Source of the DNA: Embiotoca jacksoni | Taxonomy: Eukaryota > Chordata > Actinopteri > Embiotocidae | DNA length: 64,000 bases | Reading direction: 5' to 3' | Assembly (NCBI GenBank): GCA_022577435.1 | Contig: JAKOON010000016.1 | Span: forward strand, 15,446,159-15,510,158 | Translations under genes and position numbers: made by a program | Shown here: positions 1 to 10,443 of the stretch, piece after piece | Position numbering within the stretch: the first letter of the stretch is position 1 | Layout of the letters: every line of letters begins with the position of its first letter | Notes under the pieces: model-generated | What the model saw: the letters and a program-made list of their open reading frames with translations, nothing else | The model's database searches: none | Told to the model about the DNA's origin: nothing

Positions 1-36
1 TCAAAAACAGCATAAAACTGCATTACAGTGCCACGA
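1..36 (+). repeat. Partial B-type monomer at the left edge
   Basis: This is the last 36 bp of a long-tail monomer, cut by the window start. It ends CCACGA rather than CCACGG. That ending is the mark of the B' subtype that precedes the Ak anchor monomer throughout the left domain, so a B' monomer begins just outside the window. Confidence 0.9.
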
Positions 37-204
37 CTTAAACTAAGTGTTTCTGAACAAATTTCTTCATCAATACTATGGCAAATGGGATAAACTACAA
101 GGACAAAGTGGCTTCAAGTCACTTTGTGTCTGCAATTACACAGAAAACAGCATTTCAATTCTCACTTTCTCAGCCTAATATAAAGCTGCATCACAGCGCC
201 ACGG
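37..204 (+). repeat. Representative class A monomer (168 bp, Ak anchor)
   Basis: Front: CTTAAACTAAGTG, then TTTCTGAACAAATTTC, CAATACTATGG, ATAAACTACAAGG and the palindrome. Short tail: CTGCAATTACACAG, AAAACAGCATTTC, CTCAGCCTAATATAAA, ending GCGCCACGG. This TTTCTG/CAATACT version is the anchor that opens almost every left-domain block. Other A monomers have TTTACG, AGTACT or AGTTCT and either ATTACAC or ATTAGAC. The short tail aligns to the long B tail with about 19 bases missing, which explains 168 against 187 bp. Confidence 0.95.
103..127. other. 25-bp near-perfect palindrome in class A monomers
   Basis: Left arm ACAAAGTG (103-110) and right arm CACTTTGT (120-127) are exact reverse complements. 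Between them CTT and AAG (112-114, 116-118) also pair around a central C at 115, leaving one G/T mismatch (111 and 119). That is 11 of 12 pairs around a single central base. The element sits where front and tail modules join and recurs in every A and B monomer, with minor changes. It could extrude as a cruciform or hairpin, or be bound by a dimeric protein; neither is shown by sequence alone. Confidence 0.9.
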
Positions 205-359
205 CTTAAACTAAGTGTTTACGAACAAATTTCTTCATCAGCAAATGGGATACACTACATGGCTAACGTGGCTTCACTTTGTGTCTGCAATTACACAGAA
301 AACAGCATTTCAAGTCTCACTTTCTCAGCCTAATGTAAAACTGCATCACACCGCCACGG
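205..359 (+). repeat. Representative class C monomer (155 bp)
   Basis: Compared with class A it lacks 8 bp (CATCAG runs straight into CAAATGGG, missing TACTATGG or an equivalent 8 bp) and 5 bp (GGCTTCACTTTG, missing an AAGTC equivalent). It also carries GCTAACGTGG in place of GACAAAGTGG. The tail is short with CAAGTCTCAC, and the usual ending is CACACCGCCACGG, a signature otherwise seen only in the hybrid at 13976. The substitutions and deletion together break the palindrome that other classes keep. Confidence 0.95.
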
Positions 360-546
360 CTTAAACTAAGTGTTTACAAACAAGTTTCATACTCAGAACG
401 TTGGCAAATGGAATACACTACATGGGCAAAGTGGTTTCAAATCACTTTGTGTGGACAATTTCACAGGAAACACAATGTTTCAAAAACAGCCTTATCTCAG
501 CGAGAGAAGCTCAAAAACAGCATAAAACTGCATCACAGCGCCACGG
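360..546 (+). repeat. Representative class D monomer (187 bp)
   Basis: The front differs from all other classes: TTTACAAACAAGTTTC, ATACTCAGAACGTTGG, CAAATGGAATACAC and CATGGGCAAAGTGG. The tail is the long type, GGACAATTTCACAGG through CAGCGAGAGAAGCTC. D fronts are always joined to long tails here. The D1 subtype has GGGATACAC and CATCGAG. D contains AACGTTGGCAAATGG, which loosely recalls the vertebrate CENP-B box but does not fit its core spacing. Confidence 0.95.
427..449. other. Palindrome in class D with compensatory change
   Basis: Arms CAAAGTG (427-433) and CACTTTG (443-449) enclose TTT-C-AAA (435-441) and the same G/T mismatch. Relative to class A, the inner C:G pair is replaced by T:A on both sides at once, so pairing is kept. 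Many Bm monomers have the intermediate TTT-C-AAG, with one side changed. Confidence 0.88.
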
Positions 547-714
547 CTTAAACTAAGTGTTTACGAACAAATTTCTTCATCAGTACTATGGCAAATGGGA
601 TAAACTACAAGGACAAAGTGGCTTCAAGTCACTTTGTGTCTGCAATTAGACAGAAAACAGCATTTCAATTCTCACTTTCTCAGCCTAATTTAAAACTGCA
701 TCACAGCGCCACGG

Positions 715-901
715 CTTAAACTAAGTGTTTACGAACAAATTTCTTCATCAGTACTATGGCAAATGGGATAAACTACATGGACAAAGTGGCTTCAAGTCAC
801 TTTGTGTGGACAATTTCACAGGAAACACAATGTTTCAAAAACAGCCTTATCTCAGCGAGAGAAGCTCCAAAACAGCGTAAAACTGCATTACAGTGCCACG
901 G
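715..901 (+). repeat. Representative class B monomer (187 bp, Bm)
   Basis: An A-type front (TTTACGAAC, AGTACTATGG, ACATGG) is joined to the long tail TGGACAATTTCACAGG, ACACAATGTTTC, CAGCCTTATCTCAGCGAG. The front is essentially shared with class A and the tail with class D, so B looks like a module swap whose switch point is at the palindrome. This copy carries GCTCCAAAACAGCG, a marker recurring at one position in each larger block. Confidence 0.95.
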
Positions 902-3726
902 CTTAAACTAAGTGTTTACGAACAAATTTCTTCATCAGTACTATGGCAAATGGGATAAACTACAAGGACAAAGTGGCTTCAAGTCACTTTGTGTGGACAA
1001 TTTCACAGGAAACACAATGTTTCAAAAACAGCCTTATCTCAGCGAGAGAAGCTCAAATACAGCATAAAACTGCATTACAGTGCCACGGCTTAAACTAAGT
1101 GTTTACGAACAAATTTCTTCATCAGCAAATGGGATACACTACATGGCTAACGTGGCTTCACTTTGTGTCTGCAATTACACAGAAAACAGCATTTCAAGTC
1201 TTACTTTCTCAGCCTAATGTAAAACTGCATCACACCGCCACGGCTTAAACTAAGTGTTTACAAACAAGTTTCATACTCAGAACGTTGGCAAATGGAATAC
1301 ACTACATGGGCAAAGTGGTTTCAAATCACTTTGTGTGGACAATTTCACAGGAAACACAATGTTTCAAAAACAGCCTTATCTCAGCGAGAGAAGCTCAAAA
1401 ACAGCATAAAACTGCATCACAGCGCCACGGCTTAAACTAAGTGTTTACGAACAAATTTCTTCATCAGTACTATGGCAAATGGGATAAACTACAAGGACAA
1501 AGTGGCTTCAAGTCACTTTGTGTCTGCAATTAGACAGAAAACAGCATTTCAATTCTCACTTTCTCAGCCTAATTTAAAACTGCATCACAGCGCCACGGCT
1601 TAAACTAAGTGTTTACGAACAAATTTCTTCATCAGTACTATGGCAAATGGGATAAACTACATGGACAAAGTGGCTTCAAGTCACTTTGTGTCTGCAATTA
1701 CACAGAAAACAGCATTTCAATTCTCACTTTCTCAGCCTAATATAAAACTGCATCACAGCGCCACGGCTTAAACTAAGTGTTTACGAAAAAATTTCTTCAT
1801 CAGTACTATGGCAAATGCGATAAACTACATGGACAAAGTGGTTTCAAGTCACTTTGTGTGGACAAATTCACAGGAAACACAATGTTTCAAAAACAGCCTT
1901 ATCTCAGCGAGAGAAGCTCAAAAACAGCATAAAACTGCGTTACAGTGCCACGGCTAAAACTAAGTGTTTACGAACAAATTTCTTCATCAGTACTATGGCA
2001 AATGGGATAAACTACATGGACAAAGTGGCTTCAAGTCACTTTGTGTCTGCAATTACACAGAAAACAGCATTTCAAGTCTCACTTTCTCAGCCTAATGTAA
2101 AACTGCATCACAGCGCCACGGCTTAAACTAAGTGTTTACAAACAAGTTTCATACTCAGAACGTTGGCAAATGGGATACACTACATGGGCAAAGTGGTTTC
2201 AAATCACTTTGTGTGGACAATTTCACAGGAAACACAATGTTTCAAAAACAGCCTTATCTCATCGAGAGAAGCTCAAAAACAGCATAAAACTGCATTACAG
2301 TGCCAGGGCTTAAACTAAGTGTTTACGAACAAATTTCTTCATCAGTTCTATGGCAAATGGGATAAACTACATGGACAAAGTGGCTTCAAGTCACTTTGTG
2401 TCTGCAATTAGACAGAAAACAGCATTTCAATTCTCACTTTCTCAGCCTAATATAAAACTGCATTACAGTGCCACGGCTTAAACTAAGTGTTTCTGAACAA
2501 ATTTCTTCATCAGTACTATGGCAAATGGGATAAACTACATGGACAAAGTGGCTTCAAGTCACTTTGTGTCTGCAATTAGACAGAAAACAGCATTTCAATT
2601 CTCACTTTCTCAGCCTAATATAAAACTGCATCACAGCGCCACGGCTTAAACTAAGTGTTTACGAACAAATTTCTTCATCAGTACTATGGCAAATGGGATA
2701 AACTACATGGACAAAGTGGTTTCAAGTCACTTTGTGTGGACAAATTCACAGGAAACACAATGTTTCAAAAACAGCCTTATCTCAGCGAGAGAAGCTCAAA
2801 AACAGCGTAAAACTGCATTACAGTGCCACGGCTTAAACTAAGTGTTTACGAACAATTTCTTCATCAGTACTATGGCAAATGCGATAAACTACATGGACAA
2901 AGTGGTTTCAAGTCACTTTGTGTCTGCAATTAGACAGAAAACAGCATTTCAATTCTCACTTTCTCAGCCTAATGTAAAACTGCATCACAGCGCCACGGCT
3001 TAAACTAAGTGTTTACAAACAAGTTTCATACTCAGAACGTTGGCAAATGGGATACACTACATGGGCAAAGTGGTTTCAAATCACTTTGTGTGGACAATTT
3101 CACAGGAAACACAATGTTTCAAAAACAGCCTTATCTCATCGAGAGAAGCTCAAAAACAGCATAAAACTGCATTACAGTGCCAGGGCTTAAACTAAGTGTT
3201 TACGAACAAATTTCTTCATCAGTTCTATGGCAAATGGGATAAACTACATGGACAAAGTGGCTTCAAGTCACTTTGTGTCTGCAATTAGACAGAAAACAGC
3301 ATTTCAATTCTCACTTTCTCAGCCTAATATAAAACTGCATTACAGTGCCACGGCTTAAACTAAGTGTTTCTGAACAAATTTCTTCATCAGTACTATGGCA
3401 AATGGGATAAACTACATGGACAAAGTGGCTTCAAGTCACTTTGTGTGGACAATTTCACAGGAAACACAATGTTTCAAAAACAGCCTTATCTCAGCGAGAG
3501 AAGCTCAAAAACAGTGTAAAACTGCATTACAGTGCCACGGCTTAAACTTAGTGTTTACGAACAATTTCTTCATCAGTACTATGGCAAATGGGATAAACTA
3601 CATGGACAAAGTGGTTTCAAGTCACTTTGTGTGGACAAATTCACAGGAAACACAATGTTTCAAAAACAGCCTTATCTCAGCGAGAGAAGCTCAAAAACAG
3701 CATAAAACTGCATTACAGTGCCACGA

Positions 3727-6203
3727 CTTAAACTAAGTGTTTCTGAACAAATTTCTTCATCAATACTATGGCAAATGGGATAAACTACAAGGACAAAGTG
3801 GCTTCAAGTCACTTTGTGTCTGCAATTACACAGAAAACAGCATTTCAATTCTCACTTTCTCAGCCTAATATAAAACTGCATCACAGCGCCACGGCTTAAA
3901 CTAAGTGTTTACGAACAAATTTCTTCATCAGCAAATGGGATACACTACATGGCTAACGTGGCTTCAGTTTGTGTCTGCAATTACACAGAAAACAGCATTT
4001 CAAGTCTCACTTTCTCAGCCTAATGTAAAACTGCATCACACCGCCACGGCTTAAACTAAGTGTTTACAAACAAGTTTCATACTCAGAACGTTGGCAAATG
4101 GAATACACTACATGGGCAAAGTGGTTTCAAATCACTTTGTGTGGACAATTTCACAGGAAACACAATGTTTCAAAAACAGCCTTATCTCAGCGAGAGAAGC
4201 TCAAAAACAGCATAAAACTGCATCACAGCGCCACGGCTTAAACTAAGTGTTTACAAACAAGTTTCATACTCAGAACGTTGGCAAATGGAATACACTACAT
4301 GGGCAAAGTGGTTTCAAATCACTTTGTGTGGACAATTTCACAGGAAACACAATGTTTCAAAAACAGCCTTATCTCAGCGAGAGAAGCTCAAAAACAGCAT
4401 AAAACTGCATCACAGCGCCACGGCTTAAACTAAGTGTTTACGAACAAATTTCTTCATCAGTACTATGGCAAATGGGATAAACTACAAGGACAAAGTGGCT
4501 TCAAGTCACTTTGTGTCTGCAATTAGACAGAAAACAGCATTTCAATTCTCACTTTCTCAGCCTAATTTAAAACTGCATCACAGCGCCACGGCTTAAACTA
4601 AGTGTTTACGAACAAATTTCTTCATCAGTACTATGGCAAATGGGATAAACTACATGGACAAAGTGGCTTCAAGTCACTTTGTGTGGACAATTTCACAGGA
4701 AACACAATGTTTCAAAAACAGCCTTATCTCAGCGAGAGAAGCTCCAAAACAGCGTAAAACTGCATTACAGTGCCACGGCTTAAACTAAGTGTTTACGAAC
4801 AAATTTCTTCATCAGTACTATGGCAAATGGGATAAACTACAAGGACAAAGTGGCTTCAAGTCACTTTGTGTGGACAATTTCACAGGAAACACAATGTTTC
4901 AAAAACAGCCTTATCTCAGCGAGAGAAGCTCAAATACAGCATAAAACTGCATTACAGTGCCACGGCTTAAACTAAGTGTTTACGAACAAATTTCTTCATC
5001 AGCAAATGGGATACACTACATGGCTAACGTGGCTTCACTTTGTGTCTGCAATTACACAGAAAACAGCATTTCAAGTCTCACTTTCTCAGCCTAATGTAAA
5101 ACTGCATCACACCGCCACGGCTTAAACTAAGTGTTTACAAACAAGTTTCATACTCAGAACGTTGGCAAATGGAATACACTACATGGGCAAAGTGGTTTCA
5201 AATCACTTTGTGTGGACAATTTCACAGGAAACACAATGTTTCAAAAACAGCCTTATCTCAGCGAGAGAAGCTCAAAAACAGCATAAAACTGCATCACAGC
5301 GCCACGGCTTAAACTAAGTGTTTACGAACAAATTTCTTCATCAGTACTATGGCAAATGGGATAAACTACAAGGACAAAGTGGCTTCAAGTCACTTTGTGT
5401 CTGCAATTAGACAGAAAACAGCATTTCAATTCTCACTTTCTCAGCCTAATTTAAAACTGCATCACAGCGCCACGGCTTAAACTAAGTGTTTACGAACAAA
5501 TTTCTTCATCAGTACTATGGCAAATGGGATAAACTACATGGACAAAGTGGCTTCAAGTCACTTTGTGTCTGCAATTACACAGAAAACAGCATTTCAATTC
5601 TCACTTTCTCAGCCTAATATAAAACTGCATCACAGCGCCACGGCTTAAACTAAGTGTTTACGAACAAATTTCTTCATCAGTACTATGGCAAATGGGATAA
5701 ACTACATGGACAAAGTGGTTTCAAGTCACTTTGTGTGGACAAATTCACAGGAAACACAATGTTTCAAAAACAGCCTTATCTCAGCGAGAGAAGCTCAAAA
5801 ACAGCATAAAACTGCGTTACAGTGCCAGGGCTTAAACTAAGTGTTTACGAACAAATTTCTTCATCAGTACTATGGCAAATGGGATAAACTACATGGACAA
5901 AGTGGCTTCAAGTCACTTTGTGTGGACAATTTCACAGGAAACACAATGTTTCAAAAACAGCCTTATCTCAGCGAGAGAAGCTCAAAAACAGTGTAAAACT
6001 GCATTACAGTGCCACGGCTTAAACTTAGTGTTTACGAACAATTTCTTCATCAGTACTATGGCAAATGGGATAAACTACATGGACAAAGTGGTTTCAAGTC
6101 ACTTTGTGTGGACAAATTCACAGGAAACACAATGTTTCAAAAACAGCCTTATCTCAGCGAGAGAAGCTCAAAAACAGCATAAAACTGCATTACAGTGCCA
6201 CGA
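3727..6203 (+). repeat. Left-domain block L2 (14-mer, 2,477 bp)
   Basis: Monomer starts: 3727 Ak, 3895 C, 4050 D, 4237 D, 4424 Ak, 4592 Bm, 4779 Bk, 4966 C, 5121 D, 5308 Ak, 5476 Am, 5644 Bm, 5831 Bm, 6018 B'. The same 14-monomer order recurs at 7966-10443 and 28146-30622, so this is the best-defined HOR type of the left domain. The copy at 28146 has exactly the same length. Confidence 0.9.
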
Positions 6204-7965
6204 CTTAAACTAAGTGTTTCTGAACAAATTTCTTCATCTATACTATGGCAAATGGGATAAACTACAAGGACAAAGTGGCTTCAAGTCACTTTGTGTCTGC
6301 AATTACACAGAAAACAGCATTTCAATTCTCACTTTCTCAGCCTAATATAAAACTGCATCACAGCGCCACGGCTTAAACTAAGTGTTTACGAACAAATTTC
6401 TTCATCAGCAAATGGGATACACTACATGGCTAACGTGGCTTCACTTTGTGTCTGCAATTACACAGAAAACAGCATTTCAAGTCTCACTTTCTCAGCCTAA
6501 TGTAAAACTGCATCACACCGCCACGGCTTAAACTAAGTGTTTACAAACAAGTTTCATACTCAGAACGTTGGCAAATGGAATACACTACATGGGCAAAGTG
6601 GTTTCAAATCACTTTGTGTGGACAATTTCACAGGAAACACAATGTTTCAAAAACAGCCTTATCTCAGCGAGAGAAGCTCAAAAACAGCATAAAATTGCAT
6701 CACAGCGCCACGGCTTAAACTAAGTGTTTACAAACAAGTTTCATACTCAGAACGTTGGCAAATGGAATACACTACATGGGCAAAGTGGTTTCAAATCACT
6801 TTGTGTGGACAATTTCACAGGAAACACAATGTTTCAAAAACAGCCTTATCTCATCGAGAGAAGCTCAAAAACAGCATAAAACTGCATTACAGTGCCAGGG
6901 CTTAAACTAAGTGTTTACGAACAAATTTCTTCATCAGTTCTATGGCAAATGGGATAAACTACATGGACAAAGTGGCTTCAAGTCACTTTGTGTCTGCAAT
7001 TAGACAGAAAACAGCATTTCAATTCTCACTTTCTCAGCCTAATATAAAACTGCATTACAGTGCCACGGCTTAAACTAAGTGTTTACGAACAAATTTCTTC
7101 ATCAGTTCTATGGCAAATGGGATAAACTACATGGACAAAGTGGTTTCAAGTCACTTTGTGTCTGCAATTAGACAGAAAACAGCATTTCAATTCTCACTTT
7201 CTCAGCCTAATGTAAAACTGCATCACAGCGCCACGGCTTAAACTAAGTGTTTACAAACAAGTTTCATACTCAGAACGTTGGCAAATGGGATACACTACAT
7301 GGGCAAAGTGGTTTCAAATCACTTTGTGTGGACAATTTCACAGGAAACACAATGTTTAAAAAACAGCCTTATCTCATCGAGAGAAGCTCAAAAACAGCAT
7401 AAAACTGCATTACAGTGCCAGGGCTTAAACTAAGTGTTTACGAACAAATTTCTTCATCAGTTCTATGGCAAATGGGATAAACTACATGGACAAAGTGGCT
7501 TCAAGTCACTTTGTGTCTGCAATTAGACAGAAAACAGCATTTCAATTCTCACTTTCTCAGCCTAATATAAAACTGCATTACAGTGCCAACGGCTTAAACT
7601 AAGTGTTTCTGAACAAATTTCTTCATCAGTACTATGGCAAATGGGATAAACTACATGGACAAAGTGGCTTCAAGTCACTTTGTGTGGACAATTTCACAGG
7701 AAACACAATGTTTCAAAAACAGCCTTATCTCAGCGAGAGAAGCTCAAAAACAGTGTAAAACTGCATTACAGTGCCACGGCTTAAACTTAGTGTTTACGAA
7801 CAATTTCTTCATCAGTACTATGGCAAATGGGATAAACTACATGGACAAAGTGGTTTCAAGTCACTTTGTGTGGACAAATTCACAGGAAACACAATGTTTC
7901 AAAAACAGCCTTATCTCAGCGAGAGAAGCTCAAAAACAGCATAAAACTGCATTACAGTGCCACGA
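6204..7965 (+). repeat. Left-domain block L3 (10 monomers, 1,762 bp)
   Basis: Monomer starts: 6204 Ak (CTATACT variant), 6372 C, 6527 D, 6714 D with a D1-like tail (CATCGAG, CAGGGC), 6901 Am, 7069 Am, 7237 D1, 7424 Am (169 bp, extra A in GCCAACGG), 7593 Bm, 7780 B'. The D at 6714 has the common GGAATAC front but a D1 tail, so it is itself a D/D1 hybrid. The shortened block looks like a deletion product of a longer one. Confidence 0.88.
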
Positions 7966-10443
7966 CTTAAACTAAGTGTTTCTGAACAAATTTCTTCATC
8001 AATACTATGGCAAATGGGATAAACTACAAGGACAAAGTGGCTTCAAGTCACTTTGTGTCTGCAATTACACAGAAAACAGCATTTCAATTCTCACTTTCTC
8101 AGCCTAATATAAAACTGCATCACAGCGCCACGGCTTAAACTAAGTGTTTACGAACAAATTTCTTCATCAGCAAATGGGATACACTACATGGCTAACGTGG
8201 CTTCACTTTGTGTCTGCAATTACACAGAAAACAGCATTTCAAGTCTCACTTTCTCAGCCTAATGTAAAACTGCATCACACCGCCACGGCTTAAACTAAGT
8301 GTTAACAAACAAGTTTCATACTCAGAACGTTGGCAAATGGAATACACTACATGGGCAAAGTGGTTTCAAATCACTTTGTGTGGACAATTTCACAGGAAAC
8401 ACAATGTTTCAAAAACAGCCTTATCTCAGCGAGAGAAGCTCAAAAACAGCATAAAACTGCATCACAGCGCCACGGCTTAAACTAAGTGTTTACAAACAAG
8501 TTTCATACTCAGAACGTTGGCAAATGGAATACACTACATGGGCAAAGTGGTTTCAAATCACTTTGTGTGGACAATTTCACAGGAAACACAATGTTTCAAA
8601 AACAGCCTTATCTCAGCGAGAGAAGCTCAAAAACAGCATAAAACTGCATCACAGCGCCACGGCTTAAACTAAGTGTTTACGAACAAATTTCTTCATCAGT
8701 ACTATGGCAAATGGGATAAACTACAAGGACAAAGTGGCTTCAAGTCACTTTGTGTCTGCAATTAGACAGAAAACAGCATTTCAATTCTCACTTTCTCAGC
8801 CTAATTTAAAACTGCATCACAGCGCCACGGCTTAAACTAAGTGTTTACGAACAAATTTCTTCATCAGTACTATGGCAAATGGGATAAACTACATGGACAA
8901 AGTGGCTTCAAGTCACTTTGTGTGGACAATTTCACAGGAAACACAATGTTTCAAAAACAGCCTTATCTCAGCAAGAGAAGCTCCAAAACAGCGTAAAACT
9001 GCATTACAGTGCCACGGCTTAAACTAAGTGTTTACGAACAAATTTCTTCATCAGTACTATGGCAAATGGGATAAACTACAAGGACAAAGTGGCTTCAAGT
9101 CACTTTGTGTGGACAATTTCACAGGAAACACAATGTTTCAAAAACAGCCTTATCTCAGCGAGAGAAGCTCAATACAGCATAAAACTGCATTACAGTGCCA
9201 CGGCTTAAACTAAGTGTTTACGAACAAATTTCTTCATCAGCAAATGGGATACACTACATGGCTAACGTGGCTTCACTTTGTGTCTGCAATTACACAGAAA
9301 ACAGCATTTCAAGTCTCACTTTCTCAGCCTAATGTAAAAACTGCATCACACCGCCACGGCTTAAACTAAGTGTTTACAAACAAGTTTCATACTCAGAACG
9401 TTGGCAAATGGAATACACTACATGGGCAAAGTGGTTTCAAATCACTTTGTGTGGACAATTTCACAGGAAACACAATGTTTCAAAAACAGCCTTATCTCAG
9501 CGAGAGAAGCTCAAAAACAGCATAAAACTGCATCACAGCGCCACGGCTTAAACTAAGTGTTTACGAACAAATTTCTTCATCAGTACTATGGCAAATGGGA
9601 TAAACTACAAGGACAAAGTGGCTTCAAGTCACTTTGTGTCTGCAATTAGACAGAAAACAGCATTTCAATTCTCACTTTCTCAGCCTAATTTAAAACTGCA
9701 TCACAGCGCCACGGCTTAAACTAAGTGTTTACGAACAAATTTCTTCATCAGTACTATGGCAAATGGGATAAACTACATGGACAAAGTGGCTTCAAGTCAC
9801 TTTGTGTCTGCAATTACACAGAAAAACAGCATTTCAATTCTCACTTTCTCAGCCTAATATAAAACTGCATCACAGCGCCACGGCTTAAACTAAGTGTTTA
9901 CGAACAAATTTCTTCATCAGTACTATGGCAAATGGGATAAACTACATGGACAAAGTGGTTTCAAGTCACTTTGTGTGGACAAATTCACAGGAAACACAAT
10001 GTTTCAAAAACAGCCTTATCTCAGCGAGAGAAGCTCAAAAACAGCATAAAACTGCGTTACAGTGCCAGGGCTTAAACTAAGTGTTTACGAACAAATTTCT
10101 TCATCAGTACTATGGCAAATGGGATAAACTACATGGACAAAGTGGCTTCAAGTCACTTTGTGTGGACAATTTCACAGGAAACACAATGTTTCAAAAACAG
10201 CCTTATCTCAGCGAGAGAAGCTCAAAAACAGTGTAAAACTGCATTACAGTGCCACAGCTTAAACTTAGTGTTTACGAACAATTTCTTCATCAGTACTATG
10301 GCAAATGGGATAAACTACATGGACAAAGTGGTTTCAAGTCACTTTGTGTGGACAAATTCACAGGAAACACAATGTTTCAAAAACAGCCTTATCTCAGCGA
10401 GAGAAGCTCAAAAACAGCATAAAACTGCATTACAGTGCCACGA
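7966..10443 (+). repeat. Left-domain block L4 (14-mer, 2,478 bp)
   Basis: Monomer starts: 7966 Ak, 8134 C, 8289 D (GTTAACAAAC), 8476 D, 8663 Ak, 8831 Bm (GCAAGAGAAG), 9018 Bk (186), 9204 C (156), 9360 D, 9547 Ak, 9715 Am (169), 9884 Bm, 10071 Bm, 10258 B'. The order matches 3727-6203. Three single-base length changes, each in a short A run, separate the two copies. Confidence 0.9.

Larger units (their letters stand above)
37..3726 (+). repeat. Left-domain block L1 (21 monomers, 3,690 bp)
   Basis: Monomer starts: 37 Ak, 205 C, 360 D, 547 Ak, 715 Bm, 902 Bk, 1089 C, 1244 D, 1431 Ak, 1599 Am, 1767 Bm, 1954 Am (opens CTAAAACTAAG), 2122 D1, 2309 Am, 2477 Am, 2645 Bm, 2832 Aq, 2999 D1, 3186 Am, 3354 Bm, 3541 B'. 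The block runs from one TTTCTG anchor to the next. Its part from 1244 to about 2645 has the same monomer order as 15214-16803 and 32017-33605. Confidence 0.9.

Noticed and set aside
103..127. Rho-independent terminator or transcription factor operator at the palindrome
   Set aside because: No T run follows the stem, there is no gene for it to serve, and it recurs in hundreds of monomers, which fits a satellite structural element rather than a gene regulator.
1854..2126. 90-residue open frames (also at 15824 and 32627) as genes
   Set aside because: They arise where CTTAAAC reads CTAAAAC and another frame stays open across a B-A junction. The three copies are duplicates of the same satellite segment, with no independent evidence of coding.
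2159..2175. A true CENP-B box in D monomers
   Set aside because: Ungapped alignment matches only 4 of 9 core positions and the spacing is off by one; kept only as a weak resemblance.
3395..3736. Repeated 113-residue open frames starting MANGINYMDK as protein-coding genes
   Set aside because: They lie wholly inside two satellite monomers, start at an ATG found in most monomers, and end at the TAA in CTTAAACTAAG. They are lost whenever a single base is gained or lost. No known domain, signal peptide or gene-like context is visible.
9028..9213. Short open frames of 60-66 residues (9028, 11675, 12205, 13800, 16270, 18070, 19475, 22848, 24088, 24617)
   Set aside because: Each is a frame-shifted version of the same monomer translation, created mostly by single-base length changes that may be sequencing errors.
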